A stretch of 64,000 nucleotides of DNA from Firmicutes bacterium HGW-Firmicutes-9 (lineage in GTDB: Bacteria > Bacillota > Clostridia > Christensenellales > CAG-138). The stretch is taken from contig PGZM01000001.1 of NCBI GenBank assembly GCA_002841395.1, positions 548,089 to 612,088 of the forward strand, read 5' to 3'. Positions 51,373 to 61,200 of this stretch are shown here, in pieces. Position 1 is the first letter of the stretch. Each line of letters starts with the position of its first letter. The position numbers and the translations under genes are program-made. A model generated the notes under the pieces. That model made no database searches. It saw nothing but the letters and a program-made list of their open reading frames with translations, and had not been told where the DNA came from.

Positions 51373-52702
51373 AGGCGTCTCTGAAAAACTACAGGCGGTA
51401 TTCAAGCGATTAAATTCGCGCGGCAAGCTCAACGAAACCGACGTCAAGGAAGCGATGCGCGAGATCAAGCTCGCTCTGTTGGAAGCGGACGTCAACTTCA
51501 TGGTTGTCAAAGAGTTTGTCAAGACCGTGACCGACCGCGCCGTGGGCAGCGAAGTGCTCGCGAGCCTCTCGCCCGGACAGCAGGTCGTCAAGATCGTCAA
51601 CGAAGAACTCACGCGGCTCATGGGCGGCGAACACGCGAAACTCGAGTTCGGCAACCAGAAACCCGCGGTCATCCTGATGGCAGGCCTTCAGGGCGCGGGC
51701 AAGACGACGATGTGCGGCAAGCTCGGCGCATACATCCACAAGAACTACGGCAAGAGCGTTCTCTTGACCGCATGTGATATCTACCGTCCCGCTGCGATTC
51801 AGCAGCTCCAGATCGTCGGCGAAAAGCTCGACATCCCCGTCTACGAACACGGCACGCAAAACCCTGTGCTCACCGCGAAAGAAGCGATTGCGGAAGCCAA
51901 GCGGAAGTTTATCGACGTTGTGATCGTCGATACTGCAGGCCGACTGCACATCGATTCGGACATGATGGAGGAGCTCAAGAAAATTCGCGACGCGGTCAAC
52001 CCCGCGGAAATCCTGCTCGTCGTGGATGCCATGACCGGTCAGGACGCGGTCAACGTCGCAAAAAGCTTCCATGAGACCATCGCGCTCACGGGCGTGATCC
52101 TCACCAAGCTCGATGGCGACACACGCGGCGGCGCAGCGCTCTCCGTTCGTTCCGTCACCGGCAAACCCATCAAATTCTCCGGCATCGGCGAAAAGCTGAC
52201 CGATATCGAGCCGTTCCATCCCGACCGGATGGCGAACCGCATCCTCGGCATGGGAGACGTGCTGACGCTCATCGAAAAAGCGCAGAGCGCGTTTGATGAG
52301 AAGAAAGCGCTCGAGATGGCCGAGAAGATGAAGACGAATGCCTTCACGCTCGACGATTTTCTCGATCAGATGGAGCAGATGAAAAACCTCGGCTCCATGG
52401 AAGACATCATGAAGATGATCCCCGGCATGGACGCAGGCAAGATGGCCGGCGCACAGGTCGATGAAAAGCAGATGGCGCACACAAAGGCGATCATCCAGAG
52501 CATGACCAAGGCAGAGCGCAAGGACCCCGAGATTCTCACCGCAAGCCGCAGAAAGCGCATCGCGCGCGGCAGCGGCACGAGCGTGCAGGAAGTCAACCGC
52601 CTGATGAACCAGTTCAACGCTTCGCGGCAGCTGATGAAACAGATGTCCGGACGGATGAAAAAGGGCAAGCGCGGCGGCGGCGGCTTCCCGTTCGGATTCT
52701 AA
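51362..52702 (+). CDS. ffh: Signal recognition particle protein Ffh
   Basis: The 446-residue SRP54 GTPase. The NG domain has LMAGLQGAGKTTMCGKLG, CDIYRPAAIQQL, DTAGRLHIDSDMM and ILTKLDGDTRGGAALS. The C-terminal M domain (about 300-446) is Met-rich (EQMKNLGSMEDIMKMIPGMD, then RQLMKQMSGRMKKG) and binds signal peptides and SRP RNA. With FtsY it targets nascent membrane proteins. No SRP RNA gene was seen in the window. Confidence 0.97.
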   Translation: MAFEGVSEKLQAVFKRLNSRGKLNETDVKEAMREIKLALLEADVNFMVVKEFVKTVTDRAVGSEVLASLSPGQQVVKIVNEELTRLMGGEHAKLEFGNQKPAVILMAGLQGAGKTTMCGKLGAYIHKNYGKSVLLTACDIYRPAAIQQLQIVGEKLDIPVYEHGTQNPVLTAKEAIAEAKRKFIDVVIVDTAGRLHIDSDMMEELKKIRDAVNPAEILLVVDAMTGQDAVNVAKSFHETIALTGVILTKLDGDTRGGAALSVRSVTGKPIKFSGIGEKLTDIEPFHPDRMANRILGMGDVLTLIEKAQSAFDEKKALEMAEKMKTNAFTLDDFLDQMEQMKNLGSMEDIMKMIPGMDAGKMAGAQVDEKQMAHTKAIIQSMTKAERKDPEILTASRRKRIARGSGTSVQEVNRLMNQFNASRQLMKQMSGRMKKGKRGGGGFPFGF

Positions 52703-52729
52703 GCGCAACTCACATTGGCGAATCACGTT

Positions 52730-52758
52730 TTGACGTATTCGATATAACAAACTACATT
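52730..52758 (+). promoter_or_regulatory. Promoter for rpsP-trmD
   Basis: TTGACG (52730-52735) and TACATT (52753-52758) are 17 bases apart, ending 24 bases before rpsP. Confidence 0.6.
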
Positions 52759-52781
52759 AAAATATTTGGAGGAAGCAGACA

Positions 52782-53024
52782 ATGCTCAAGATCAGACTGC
52801 GCCGCATGGGCGCCAAGAAAGCCCCGTTCTACCGTATCGTGGTTGCGGATTCCCGCGCACCGCGTGACGGCGCGTTTGTCGAAGAAATCGGCTACTACAA
52901 CCCCCTCTCGAACCCCATCGAGCTGACCGTGAACAACGAGCATGCAGCCGAATGGATCAAGAAGGGTGCGCAGCCGACGGACACCGTTCGTGCGCTGCTG
53001 AAAAAGAGCGGCGCCATCGAGTGA
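52782..53024 (+). CDS. rpsP: 30S ribosomal protein S16
   Basis: The 80-residue product is S16 ([39 protein letters not shown]). GGAGGAAG precedes the ATG. It leads the rpsP-khpA-rimM-trmD group, the standard order in Bacillota. Confidence 0.98.
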   Translation: MLKIRLRRMGAKKAPFYRIVVADSRAPRDGAFVEEIGYYNPLSNPIELTVNNEHAAEWIKKGAQPTDTVRALLKKSGAIE

Positions 53025-53031
53025 GGGAGAA

Positions 53032-53265
53032 ATGATGGAGGAACTCGTACGCTTCATCGCGAAGAACCTCGTCGATGAACCGGATTCCGTGAAGGTCGAA
53101 ACGCGGGAGGAAGGGGACACAGTCGTGATCTCCCTCTCCGTTGCGCCCGGCGACATGGGTAAGGTCATCGGCAGGCAGGGGCGCATCGCAAAAGCGATCC
53201 GCACAGTCGTCAAGGCCGCGAGCGTCCGCGAAGACAAAAAGTACATGGTGGATATCGTCGAGTAA
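53032..53265 (+). CDS. khpA: KH-domain RNA-binding protein KhpA
   Basis: The 77-residue protein is one KH domain: DEPDSVKVETREEGDTVVISLSVAPGDMGKVIGRQGRIAKAIRTVVKA with the GxxG loop IGRQGR. KhpA pairs with KhpB (Jag) and binds many RNAs affecting cell-wall growth in streptococci. The start may be ATG 53032 or the adjacent ATG 53035; GGGAG lies upstream. Confidence 0.95.
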   Translation: MMEELVRFIAKNLVDEPDSVKVETREEGDTVVISLSVAPGDMGKVIGRQGRIAKAIRTVVKAASVREDKKYMVDIVE

Positions 53266-53308
53266 CACTCGAAGTATCTCCATAATCTCAGGCGATAGGG
53301 AAAACATT

Positions 53309-53830
53309 TTGAGAATCGATTATTTGCGCGTAGGGCAGATCGTCCGCGCGCACGGGGTGCACGGAGACGTGAAGATCATCCCACTCACGGACGATCCGGC
53401 GCGGTTTCGCGGGCTCAAAACGGCATATCTCGAAACAACGGCAGGCGCGTATGCGCCTGTTGCGGTTACAAGCGCGCGGTTTATGCCGGACGCTGTTTTG
53501 CTGCATTTGGAAGGATATGATACCGTCGAGCAGGTTGAGACACTGAAAAACCTGTATCTTTGCGTGAACCGCGAAAACGCGGTCAAGCTCCGCAAGGACA
53601 CGTATTTCATCGTCGACCTCATCGGCTGCGATACGTTTGACACCAACGGCAAAGCCTACGGCAAGGTCACGGATGTGCTGGAGACCGGCGCGCACGATGT
53701 CTACGAGATCGAGCGCGGCAAGCTCCTTGTGCCTGCGCTGAAAAAACTTCTGCGCGAGGTGGATATCGAAAACGGACGCATCGTATTTGATGCGCAGGTG
53801 TTAGAGGAGGTCGGCTGCTTTGCGGATTGA
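53309..53830 (+). CDS. rimM: 16S rRNA-processing protein RimM
   Basis: The 173-residue protein has the RimM start [29 protein letters not shown] and the C-terminal PRC-barrel ([45 protein letters not shown]). It aids 30S head assembly by binding S19. The start is TTG 53309 with only a weak TAGGG site; no better in-frame start lies close. It overlaps trmD by 11 bases. Confidence 0.95.
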   Translation: MRIDYLRVGQIVRAHGVHGDVKIIPLTDDPARFRGLKTAYLETTAGAYAPVAVTSARFMPDAVLLHLEGYDTVEQVETLKNLYLCVNRENAVKLRKDTYFIVDLIGCDTFDTNGKAYGKVTDVLETGAHDVYEIERGKLLVPALKKLLREVDIENGRIVFDAQVLEEVGCFAD

Positions 53831-54539
53831 CATCCTCACGCTCTTTCCGGAGATGTTTGACTGCGTGCTGTCGGCAAGCATGCTGGGCCGTGCGCAGGCA
53901 AACGGACTCATCGACATCCGCGTGCACAACATCCGCGACTACACGGATAACAAACACCGCAAGGCCGACGATTATCCGTTTGGCGGCGGCGCGGGACTTG
54001 TCATGATGGCGCAGCCCATCTACGACTGCATGGATGCCGTTCTCGAGGGTGGCAGCGCACGACGCATCCTGATGACGCCGCGCGGACGCACGCTGAATCA
54101 GAAGATCGCAAAAGAGCTTTCCGCGGAGGATCGTCTGGTGCTGCTCTGCGGCCATTATGAAGGCGTAGACGAGCGCGTGATGAACATCATCGACGACGAG
54201 ATTTCCGTTGGAGATTATGTACTCACGGGCGGGGAACTGCCCGCTATGCTGCTGGTCGATTGCGTCAGTCGCCTGATTCCGGGTGTGCTGGGCAGCGAAG
54301 AGAGCGCGGCGGACGAGTCGTTTTCCGAGGATTTGCTGGAGTATCCGCAGTATACCCGCCCCGCAAGCTTTCGCGGTATGGATGTGCCGGAAGTGCTCCT
54401 TAACGGTCACCACGCGAAGATTCAGGCATGGCGGCAGGAGCAAGCGCGCCTCAAGACCGCGCTCAACCGTCCCGACCTGCTGACAGAGTCAACCGACAAA
54501 GGCGAAACCATCGAGGCGCCGGACGACGCCTGGCTATAA
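53820..54539 (+). CDS. trmD: tRNA (guanine-37-N1)-methyltransferase TrmD
   Basis: The 239-residue SPOUT enzyme makes m1G37 and prevents frameshifting. Motifs: [54 protein letters not shown] and the trefoil-knot SAM site [13 protein letters not shown]. The start is TTG 53820 inside the end of rimM, with GAGGAGG upstream. The usual neighbour rplS is here separated by a transporter gene. Confidence 0.97.
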   Translation: MRIDILTLFPEMFDCVLSASMLGRAQANGLIDIRVHNIRDYTDNKHRKADDYPFGGGAGLVMMAQPIYDCMDAVLEGGSARRILMTPRGRTLNQKIAKELSAEDRLVLLCGHYEGVDERVMNIIDDEISVGDYVLTGGELPAMLLVDCVSRLIPGVLGSEESAADESFSEDLLEYPQYTRPASFRGMDVPEVLLNGHHAKIQAWRQEQARLKTALNRPDLLTESTDKGETIEAPDDAWL

Positions 54540-54616
54540 CAGGCAAGAATTCTCGCAAAAAAGAAGCGTGCCTGAAAAATGCATTTTTAACAATGGCACC
54601 GGATCGAACGAAACGG

Positions 54617-54642
54617 CAATCCTGTCCGGGATTGTCTTTTTA
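54617..54642 (+). terminator. Possible terminator after trmD
   Basis: CAATCC-TGTCCG-GGATTG is a 6-bp stem followed by TCTTTTTAT. It ends just before the ribosome-binding site of the transporter gene. Confidence 0.55.
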
Positions 54643-54660
54643 TAAGGAGAATCGCCGATT

Positions 54661-55554
54661 TTGGCGAGTACAGGTATGAAAGAGACCACAAAAGGCACAA
54701 TCGCCATGATCGCCACCGCGCTTCTCTGGAGCATCGGCGGCATTTTTATCAAACTTGTTCCCTGGAATCCGCTCGCCATCGCCGGCCTTCGCGGCGTGAT
54801 CGGCGGACTTGTGATGTATGTTTACCTGCGCATGCGCGGCATCAAGCCCGTGTTTAACAAAGACACGGTGAAGATCGCCATCGCGCTCGCGGGCGTTTGC
54901 AGCACGTTTGTTGCGGCAAACAAGCTTACCACGGCTGCCAACGCGATCGTAATTCAATATTGCGCACCGGTCTACGTGCTTCTTTATATTGCGTTTGTGC
55001 AGAAAAAGAAGCTGCGTCCGCTGGATATCGCGGTGGTGCCGATGACAATCCTCGGCGTTTCGCTCTGCTTTATCGGACAGATGGGCAACGGGCACCTCGT
55101 CGGCGATATCATCGCCGTCATCTCCGGCGTGTTTTTTGCCGCGATGTTTATCTTCAGCGAAGGCGTTTCCGACCAGACGCGCGCCAGCGGCATCATGCAG
55201 GGTCAGTTCTTAACCGCAATCATCGGGCTTCCGGTGCTGTTTGCCACGCGTCCCGCGTTTACCGCGCAGGCGATCACCGGCATTCTTGTACTCGGCATAT
55301 TCCAGATCGGGCTTGCATATGTGCTCTATAGCATCGCAATCAAGCGTGCGCCGCTTTTGACGTGCTCGCTGCTTGCGGTATTGGAGCCGCTGCTAAACCC
55401 CGTTTGGGTGTTCCTGTTCGCTGGTGAGAACCCCGGTGTGTGGTCGCTCGTCGGCGGCGTGATCGTCGTTGTGGTCATCACGCTCTGGTATGCATACGAC
55501 GCGCGTCACCCGCAGGTGCAGGAGCAGGCGCAGACCGCGCCGGAACCCGCATAA
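54661..55554 (+). CDS. EamA/DMT-family membrane transporter
   Basis: The 297-residue protein has about ten hydrophobic segments in two related halves, the layout of EamA (RhaT/YdcZ-like) transporters that export metabolites or amino acids. Conserved parts include the first helix (GTIAMIATALLWSIGGIFIKLV), AANKLTTAANAIVIQYCAPVYV and the second-half SLLAVLEPLLNPVWVFLFAGE. No substrate is inferred. The start is TTG 54661 with AAGGAG eleven bases upstream; ATG 54676 is possible but farther from the site. It interrupts the usual trmD-rplS order. Confidence 0.9.
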   Translation: MASTGMKETTKGTIAMIATALLWSIGGIFIKLVPWNPLAIAGLRGVIGGLVMYVYLRMRGIKPVFNKDTVKIAIALAGVCSTFVAANKLTTAANAIVIQYCAPVYVLLYIAFVQKKKLRPLDIAVVPMTILGVSLCFIGQMGNGHLVGDIIAVISGVFFAAMFIFSEGVSDQTRASGIMQGQFLTAIIGLPVLFATRPAFTAQAITGILVLGIFQIGLAYVLYSIAIKRAPLLTCSLLAVLEPLLNPVWVFLFAGENPGVWSLVGGVIVVVVITLWYAYDARHPQVQEQAQTAPEPA

Positions 55555-55624
55555 AACAAGAAAGCTGTGCATAGCGCAAAAGCCGGATGCAACCCGAAAG
55601 GCGCATAAAATCTAGAGAAACGGC

Positions 55625-55654
55625 TTGCAAAACGCGATGACAATGTGTTATAAT
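55625..55654 (+). promoter_or_regulatory. Promoter for rplS
   Basis: TTGCAA (55625-55630) and TATAAT (55649-55654) are 18 bases apart, about 80 bases before rplS. The leader may hold an L19-type autoregulatory structure, but I could not confirm one by eye. Confidence 0.8.
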
Positions 55655-55734
55655 CGCGTTTGTGACATCGGGCGGTCCTCTGTTCTGCTTTTGAAGTATG
55701 AACGCCTGGCAAACTGAAAGGAGAATATTTCAAA

Positions 55735-56094
55735 ATGTCGAACATCATCAATGAACTCGAAAAAGAACAACTGCGTACCGACCTGCCGGAGCTTGAGGTT
55801 GGCGATACCGTCCGCGTATTCGTGAAGGTTATCGAAGGTAACCGCGAGCGTCTGCAGAACTTCGAAGGCGTCGTCATCAAGATTCAGGGCGGCGGCGTGC
55901 GCAAGAGCTTCACTGTTCGTCGTATCTCTTACGGCGTCGGCGTGGAGAGAACCTTCCCGTACAACAGCCCGCGTATCGGCCGCATCGAGCTCGTCCGTCA
56001 CGGCGTTGTGCGCAGAGCGAAGCTGTTCTATCTGCGTGAGCGTTCCGGTAAGTCTGCGAAGATTCGCGAGCGCATCGTGGACAAGAACAACTAA
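55735..56094 (+). CDS. rplS: 50S ribosomal protein L19
   Basis: The 119-residue protein has the L19 pattern [58 protein letters not shown] and the basic end [15 protein letters not shown]. It sits at the 30S/50S interface. ATG 55735 follows AAAGGAGAATA. It has its own promoter and a terminator, and precedes rbgA directly; the signal peptidase gene often found here is missing. Confidence 0.98.
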   Translation: MSNIINELEKEQLRTDLPELEVGDTVRVFVKVIEGNRERLQNFEGVVIKIQGGGVRKSFTVRRISYGVGVERTFPYNSPRIGRIELVRHGVVRRAKLFYLRERSGKSAKIRERIVDKNN

Positions 56095-56111
56095 TCAAAC
56101 AATACGGGATC

Positions 56112-56145
56112 AAACCCCTCTGCCAATTTGGCAACAGGGGTTTTT
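56112..56145 (+). terminator. Terminator after rplS
   Basis: AAACCCCT...AGGGGTTT with an inner TGCCAA/TTGGCA stem and a T-run. rbgA follows 20 bases later, so read-through may be partial. Confidence 0.75.
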
Positions 56146-56166
56146 CCATATTTGGAGGGAAACAAC

Positions 56167-57021
56167 ATGCCTGCTATCAACTGGTATCCGGGGCATATGA
56201 CGAAAACCCGTCGTATGCTGCAGGAAAACTTAAAAATGATCGACGTGGTGGTCGAGATTCTGGATGCACGCGCGCCGCTTGCTTCGCGCAACCCGGATTT
56301 TGACGACCTCTTTGCCGGCAAGGCGCGCGTGGTGCTGCTCAACAAGAGCGATCTTGCGGACTCCAACGCCACCAAGCGCTGGATTACGCACTTCAATCAC
56401 CGCGGGATCGAAGCCGCGGGCATCTCCGCAACGGGAGGTTCCGCCAAAAAGATCGCGGTTTCGCTCATCGAAAAAGCGGCAAAGCCGCGCGTGAATGCGA
56501 TGAAGCTCAAGGGCGTCAACAAGGTCGTGCGCTGCATGATCGTCGGCATTCCCAATGTCGGCAAAAGCACGCTGATCAACCGCATCGCGGGGCAAAACCG
56601 CGCGGAGGTCGGCGATAAACCGGGTGTAACGCGTGGCAAACAGTGGGTGAAGATCACGCCGTATCTGGAACTGATGGATACGCCGGGCATGCTTTGGCCG
56701 AAGCTGGAGGATCAGGAACTCGCAAAGCATCTTGCGTTTCTTGGCTCCATCAAAGATGAAGTCATGGACAGCGAAGAGCTCGCGCTCGACTTGCTCGCGT
56801 ATCTCAACGAATTCGCGCCCGCGCAGGTTGCAGAACGCTACAGCAAGATCACCGCAGAAACGCCGAAAGAGGAACTCTTAAACGCGGTTTGCCGCAGTCG
56901 AGGATTTCTGCTCCGCGGAGGCGAGCTGGACACGGAGCGCGCCGCGCATGTGTCTCTCGACGAGTTCCGCGCGGGCAAGGTTGCGCGTATAACGCTGGAG
57001 CAGCCGGGGGCGGTGGAATGA
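56167..57021 (+). CDS. rbgA: Ribosome biogenesis GTPase RbgA/YlqF
   Basis: The 284-residue GTPase is circularly permuted: G4 (LLNKSD, about residue 58) comes before G1 (VGIPNVGKSTLINRI) and G3 (DTPGMLWP). This order is the hallmark of YlqF/RbgA, which completes 50S assembly. It starts MPAINWYPGHMTKTRRMLQE. ATG 56167 has GGAGG seven bases upstream; the longer frame adds residues from the terminator region. Its stop overlaps the rnhB start. Confidence 0.96.
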   Translation: MPAINWYPGHMTKTRRMLQENLKMIDVVVEILDARAPLASRNPDFDDLFAGKARVVLLNKSDLADSNATKRWITHFNHRGIEAAGISATGGSAKKIAVSLIEKAAKPRVNAMKLKGVNKVVRCMIVGIPNVGKSTLINRIAGQNRAEVGDKPGVTRGKQWVKITPYLELMDTPGMLWPKLEDQELAKHLAFLGSIKDEVMDSEELALDLLAYLNEFAPAQVAERYSKITAETPKEELLNAVCRSRGFLLRGGELDTERAAHVSLDEFRAGKVARITLEQPGAVE

Positions 57022-57644
57022 CGCGCCTACCGGAAGCGGAGCGGCTGGAGCTGCTTTGTGCGCCGGATCGCGCGCTCTGGGCGCAGGATGGCGTCGTGCT
57101 CGCGGGGATGGACGAGGTCGGGCGCGGCCCGCTCGCAGGCCCTGTCGTCGTATGTTGCGCCGCGATGCCGAGCGAACCGCTGATTCCTTACGTCAACGAC
57201 TCCAAAAAAGTCAGCGAAGGACGCAGGGACAAGCTTTATCCGGTCTTGACCGAAACAGCGCTTGGATATGCAACCGCGTGGGTCTATCCGGATGTGATCG
57301 ACGAGATCAACATTCTGGAGGCGACCAAGCGTGCGTTTTCGGAGGCGTTTGCGCGCATGCCGATTCCGGTCACGGATGTTTTGATCGACGCGCTGACAGG
57401 GCTGAACATCGCCGCGCGCCAGCACCCGATGATTCACGGAGACGCGCTGAGCTACAGCATCGCCTGCGCTTCCATCATCGCAAAGGTCGAGCGCGATCGG
57501 TATATGATTGAGCAGGATGCGCTCTATCCGGAATACGGCTTTGCGCGGAACAAAGGCTACGGCACGGCGGAGCATATTGCAGCGATCAAGAAATTCGGCC
57601 TGTGTCCGATCCACCGCAGGAGCTTTTTGAGGAGCTATCTATGA
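57018..57644 (+). CDS. rnhB: Ribonuclease HII
   Basis: The 208-residue enzyme removes single ribonucleotides from DNA. It has GMDEVGRGPLAGPVV with Asp32 and Glu33 as metal ligands, then NDSKKVSEGRRDKLYP, DALTGLN and YSIACASIIAKVERD. It overlaps rbgA by 4 bases (ATGA) and yraN by 4 bases, so the three are translationally linked. Confidence 0.96.
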   Translation: MTRLPEAERLELLCAPDRALWAQDGVVLAGMDEVGRGPLAGPVVVCCAAMPSEPLIPYVNDSKKVSEGRRDKLYPVLTETALGYATAWVYPDVIDEINILEATKRAFSEAFARMPIPVTDVLIDALTGLNIAARQHPMIHGDALSYSIACASIIAKVERDRYMIEQDALYPEYGFARNKGYGTAEHIAAIKKFGLCPIHRRSFLRSYL

Positions 57645-57994
57645 GCACCACTTCGGTTGGCCGGGGCGGCGAAGCGCTTGCGCAGGCATATCTGGAAGAG
57701 CGGGGCTATAAGCTCCTGCGCCGAAATTTTCGCAGCGGACACAAGGAGATCGACCTGATCATGCAGGTTGGCTGCACGGTGGTGTTCGTCGAGGTCAAGT
57801 CCCGTTCCAAGACGGCTTACGGTACGCCTGCGGAGTTCGTAACACCGAACAAGCAACGGCTGCTGACGCTTGCCGCACAGGGCTACCTGCTTGAAATGGG
57901 GTTAACGGATGTTCCCGCCCGGTTTGACGTCGTGGAGATATATCTTTCCACCGGCGAGGTGCGGCACATCGAGAATGCCTTTGACGCGGTATAA
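57641..57994 (+). CDS. yraN: YraN/UPF0102 nuclease-like protein
   Basis: The 117-residue protein has the restriction-endonuclease-like core GHKEIDLIMQVGCTVVFVEVKSR with the D...ExK residues, preceded by GEALAQAYLEERGYKLLRRNFR. Function is uncertain, although the nuclease-like motif is intact. It starts at ATG 57641 inside the end of rnhB. Confidence 0.93.
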   Translation: MSTTSVGRGGEALAQAYLEERGYKLLRRNFRSGHKEIDLIMQVGCTVVFVEVKSRSKTAYGTPAEFVTPNKQRLLTLAAQGYLLEMGLTDVPARFDVVEIYLSTGEVRHIENAFDAV

Positions 57995-58038
57995 CCGGAC
58001 TATGATGGAGAATGCACGGTCGTTGACACAAAAATGAC

Positions 58039-58075
58039 AAGCTCAAGTCGCATCCACGCGGTTGAGCTTTTTTTT
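58039..58075 (+). terminator. Terminator after yraN
   Basis: AAGCTCAA-15 bases-TTGAGCTT is an 8-bp perfect stem followed by TTTTTT. Confidence 0.85.
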
Positions 58076-58089
58076 GATTGTGATATACT
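58062..58089 (+). promoter_or_regulatory. Candidate extended -10 promoter for the glycosyltransferase gene
   Basis: TTGAGC (58062-58067) and TGATATACT (extended -10, box at 58084-58089) are 16 bases apart. The -35 lies in the right arm of the terminator stem. About 120 bases separate it from the start. Confidence 0.5.
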
Positions 58090-58207
58090 GTTTGGGAATT
58101 CTCAGACCATTCCGGAGCACATGGGAATTCTGGACTGCAACATTCTTGATTGATTACGAAATGATAGAGTTTATGGAACCTTGTTTGAACTTGGAAAGGA
58201 CTTGTTT

Positions 58208-61200
58208 GTGCGCAAACTGCTGACAATCCTACTATTATTTTGCCTGCTGAGCGTCCCCGCGCTGGCGCTTGCCGATGGCGGCGATCAGCTCACGGGCGAA
58301 GAATTGCTGTACAACGGAGACTTCTCGGTATATGCCGAAACCGCCGACCTGCCCGCGGGCTGGGAGCTCAACGCGTACCAAAAAGATGCGGACAGCGTGG
58401 AAGCATTTGCTGCAACGCAGGAGGGCATCCCGCAGATCGTATTGACCAATCTTGTGGCAAACGACGCGCGCGTGGTGCAGCAGGTCACGGTGCAGCCAAA
58501 CACCGTCTACCGCCTGAGCGCTGAAATTCGCACCAGCGATGTAGAATATGGCACAGGCGCAACGCTTTCCATCGACAACTACGCAATCGACGGAACCTAT
58601 TGCTATTCGGAGAATCTCTTCGCTTCAGACGCGTGGCGCGAAGTGATGCTCTATTTCCGTACGACCGAGGAACAAACCGTGGTCAATGTCGCACTGCGCC
58701 TCGGCGGATACGGCATGACATCCATCGGCACGGCGGAGTTTCGGAAAGTTTCGCTCTACGAATGCGTCGCAACCGAAGGATCGGTTGTAGACCTTGCTAC
58801 CTCCAACGGAACCGTCTCCAATCAATCAAGCGCAAGTAAAGCAGAATCCGCAAAGACGAACGCAGACGATCCGTTGTTTCTAGCGGTTGTGTTTACGTTG
58901 GTGCTTGGCGGCGCATTTGTTTGGTATTATCGCAACAAGCTGCGTTATGATCTGACCAGCGAAGAACCCGTCGAACGACCCACCATCGCGCTGATGCTGA
59001 TTCTGTTCGGTGCGTTTATTCTTCGCGCGATATTGTCCATCCTGTTCTACGGGCATCCGACGGACATTGGCTGCTTTATCGGCTGGGGCAATGATATCGC
59101 AACGAACGGCTTTGCGAACTTCTATACCAGCGGCGGATTTGCGGACTACCCGCCGGGATACATGTACATCTGTGGCGGCATTGCAAAGCTTTGTCAACTG
59201 CTCGGCATTCCCGGCTATTCGGACGGAATGGCGCTGCTGTTTAAGATGCCGTCCACGTTTGCGGATCTTGCGACAGCGTACTTACTCTATCATCTGGCGA
59301 AAAAGAACAACCTCAGCGACAATAAAGCGCTTATTTTGGCGGGTTTGTATGCCTTCGCGCCGACGCTGGCGTTTGTGTCCGGCGGCTGGGGGCAGATTGA
59401 CTCTGTGCTCGCGCTGCTGATCGCGATCGTGATTCTGCTGCTGCAAAGCAACAAACGGATCGTGGCAGGCGCGGTTTACGGCCTCGCAATCCTGATGAAA
59501 CCGCAGGCGCTGATGTTTGGCCCGATCCTCGCGGTGGCGTTTTTGATCGATATCTACGATCGTAGAGAGCAGTGGGTACGCGTGTTGGTCGAGACCGTCC
59601 TCGCGGTCATCGCCGCGTTTGCGGTGCTGTTTGTGCTTTCATTGCCGTTCCAGGGAGAGCAGAGATGGGACTGGCTGTTCTATAAATATATGGACACGGC
59701 GGGGTCGTACAAATATGTCTCCATCGAAGCGTTCAACTTCGGCTCCTTGCTCGGTTGGAACTGGAAGACAGATCAAATGTTGATTCTGGGCATGCCGTAT
59801 CGCACGTTCGGCATGGGCATGATCGTGCTTTCGACGTTGTTCTCGTCGGCTCTGTATGTCATCGGCAGAAAGAAGAATCGTGGCGCGCTGTTCCTCGCCG
59901 CGGGGCTTGTGGTGCTGTTGATCTTCACCTTCGGGCATTATATGCACGAGCGGTATATGCTACCCGCGCTGCTGATGATTCTGATTGCGTACTTGTACTA
60001 CGGAGACAGGCGGCTGCTTGCTGTGTTTGGCGGGCTTTCTGCAACGTCGCTGCTCAATGCAACCTGCGCGTTCTATGTGGTCAACAATACCGCTGCACGC
60101 GGCATGGTCTATAACGTCATCACGTTCATCGGTTCCCTGGGCACGGTTGTACTTGCGCTCTATTGCGCCTATGTTTGCGTACAGATTCTTGGACAGAACC
60201 GAATCTTGCCGCATCTGCACGCGGCAGAGCAGACGAAAAAGCGCATTCCGCGCAGGATATCCATTCTACCGACGTTACCTACGGATCAAAAGCTGCACTA
60301 TACCAAGCGGGACATTCTGTTTGTGCTCGGCATCACGCTGGTGTATGGCGTGGTAGCGCTGACCAACCTCGGCTCGACCACTGCGCCGCAAACATATTGG
60401 TATAGCGAAAAAGCGGGGGAAAGCGTCACTGTTCGGTTTGAGAAGACAGAGCAGGTTGCGGCATACAGCGTTTTTGGCAACATCGGTAACGACGGAACGC
60501 TTTTGATCACGACGCCTGCAGGGCATGAAGAAACCTTCTCTCAGACATACGACGACATGTTCCGCTGGAAGAAGGTGACGACGGACTTTGTGAGCGATTC
60601 GGTAACGCTTTCGCTCTATTCCGGCTCGCTCAAGCTCAATGAAGTTGCGTTTTATGATAGTAACGGCGAGCGGATTCCCTTAACCGTAACCGCGGCCAGC
60701 GGCACGCAGGGCAATCTGTTTGACGAGCAGGATACGGTGCCCGCCGAACCAAGCTATTTCAACGGCATGTATTTTGACGAGTTGTATCACGCACGCACGG
60801 CATATGAGCACCTGAATAATCTCTCGCCGTATGAAAACTCGCATCCGCCGCTTGGCAAGATTTTCATCATGATCGGCGTATGGATCTTCGGCATGGCGCC
60901 GTTTGGCTGGCGCGTCGCGGGCGCGATGTTTGGCATCGGTATGCTGCCGATTCTGTACGCGTTCGGAAAACGTCTGTTCAAAAACTCCAACTACGCGCTG
61001 GTGCTGACCGCGCTGTTTGCGTTTGACTTCATGCACTTTACACAAACGCGGATTGCGACCATCGACGTATATTCCGTGTTCTTCATCCTGCTGATGTACT
61101 ATTATATGTATCAGTACATTACGATGAATTTCTACGCGGATGGATTGAAGAAGACGCTTAAACCGCTCGCGCTCTCCGGCCTGTTCTTCGGTATCGGCGC

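Noticed and set aside
51410-52750. 446-codon minus-strand frame opposite ffh
   Set aside because: Antisense shadow caused by codon bias; it mirrors ffh almost exactly in extent.
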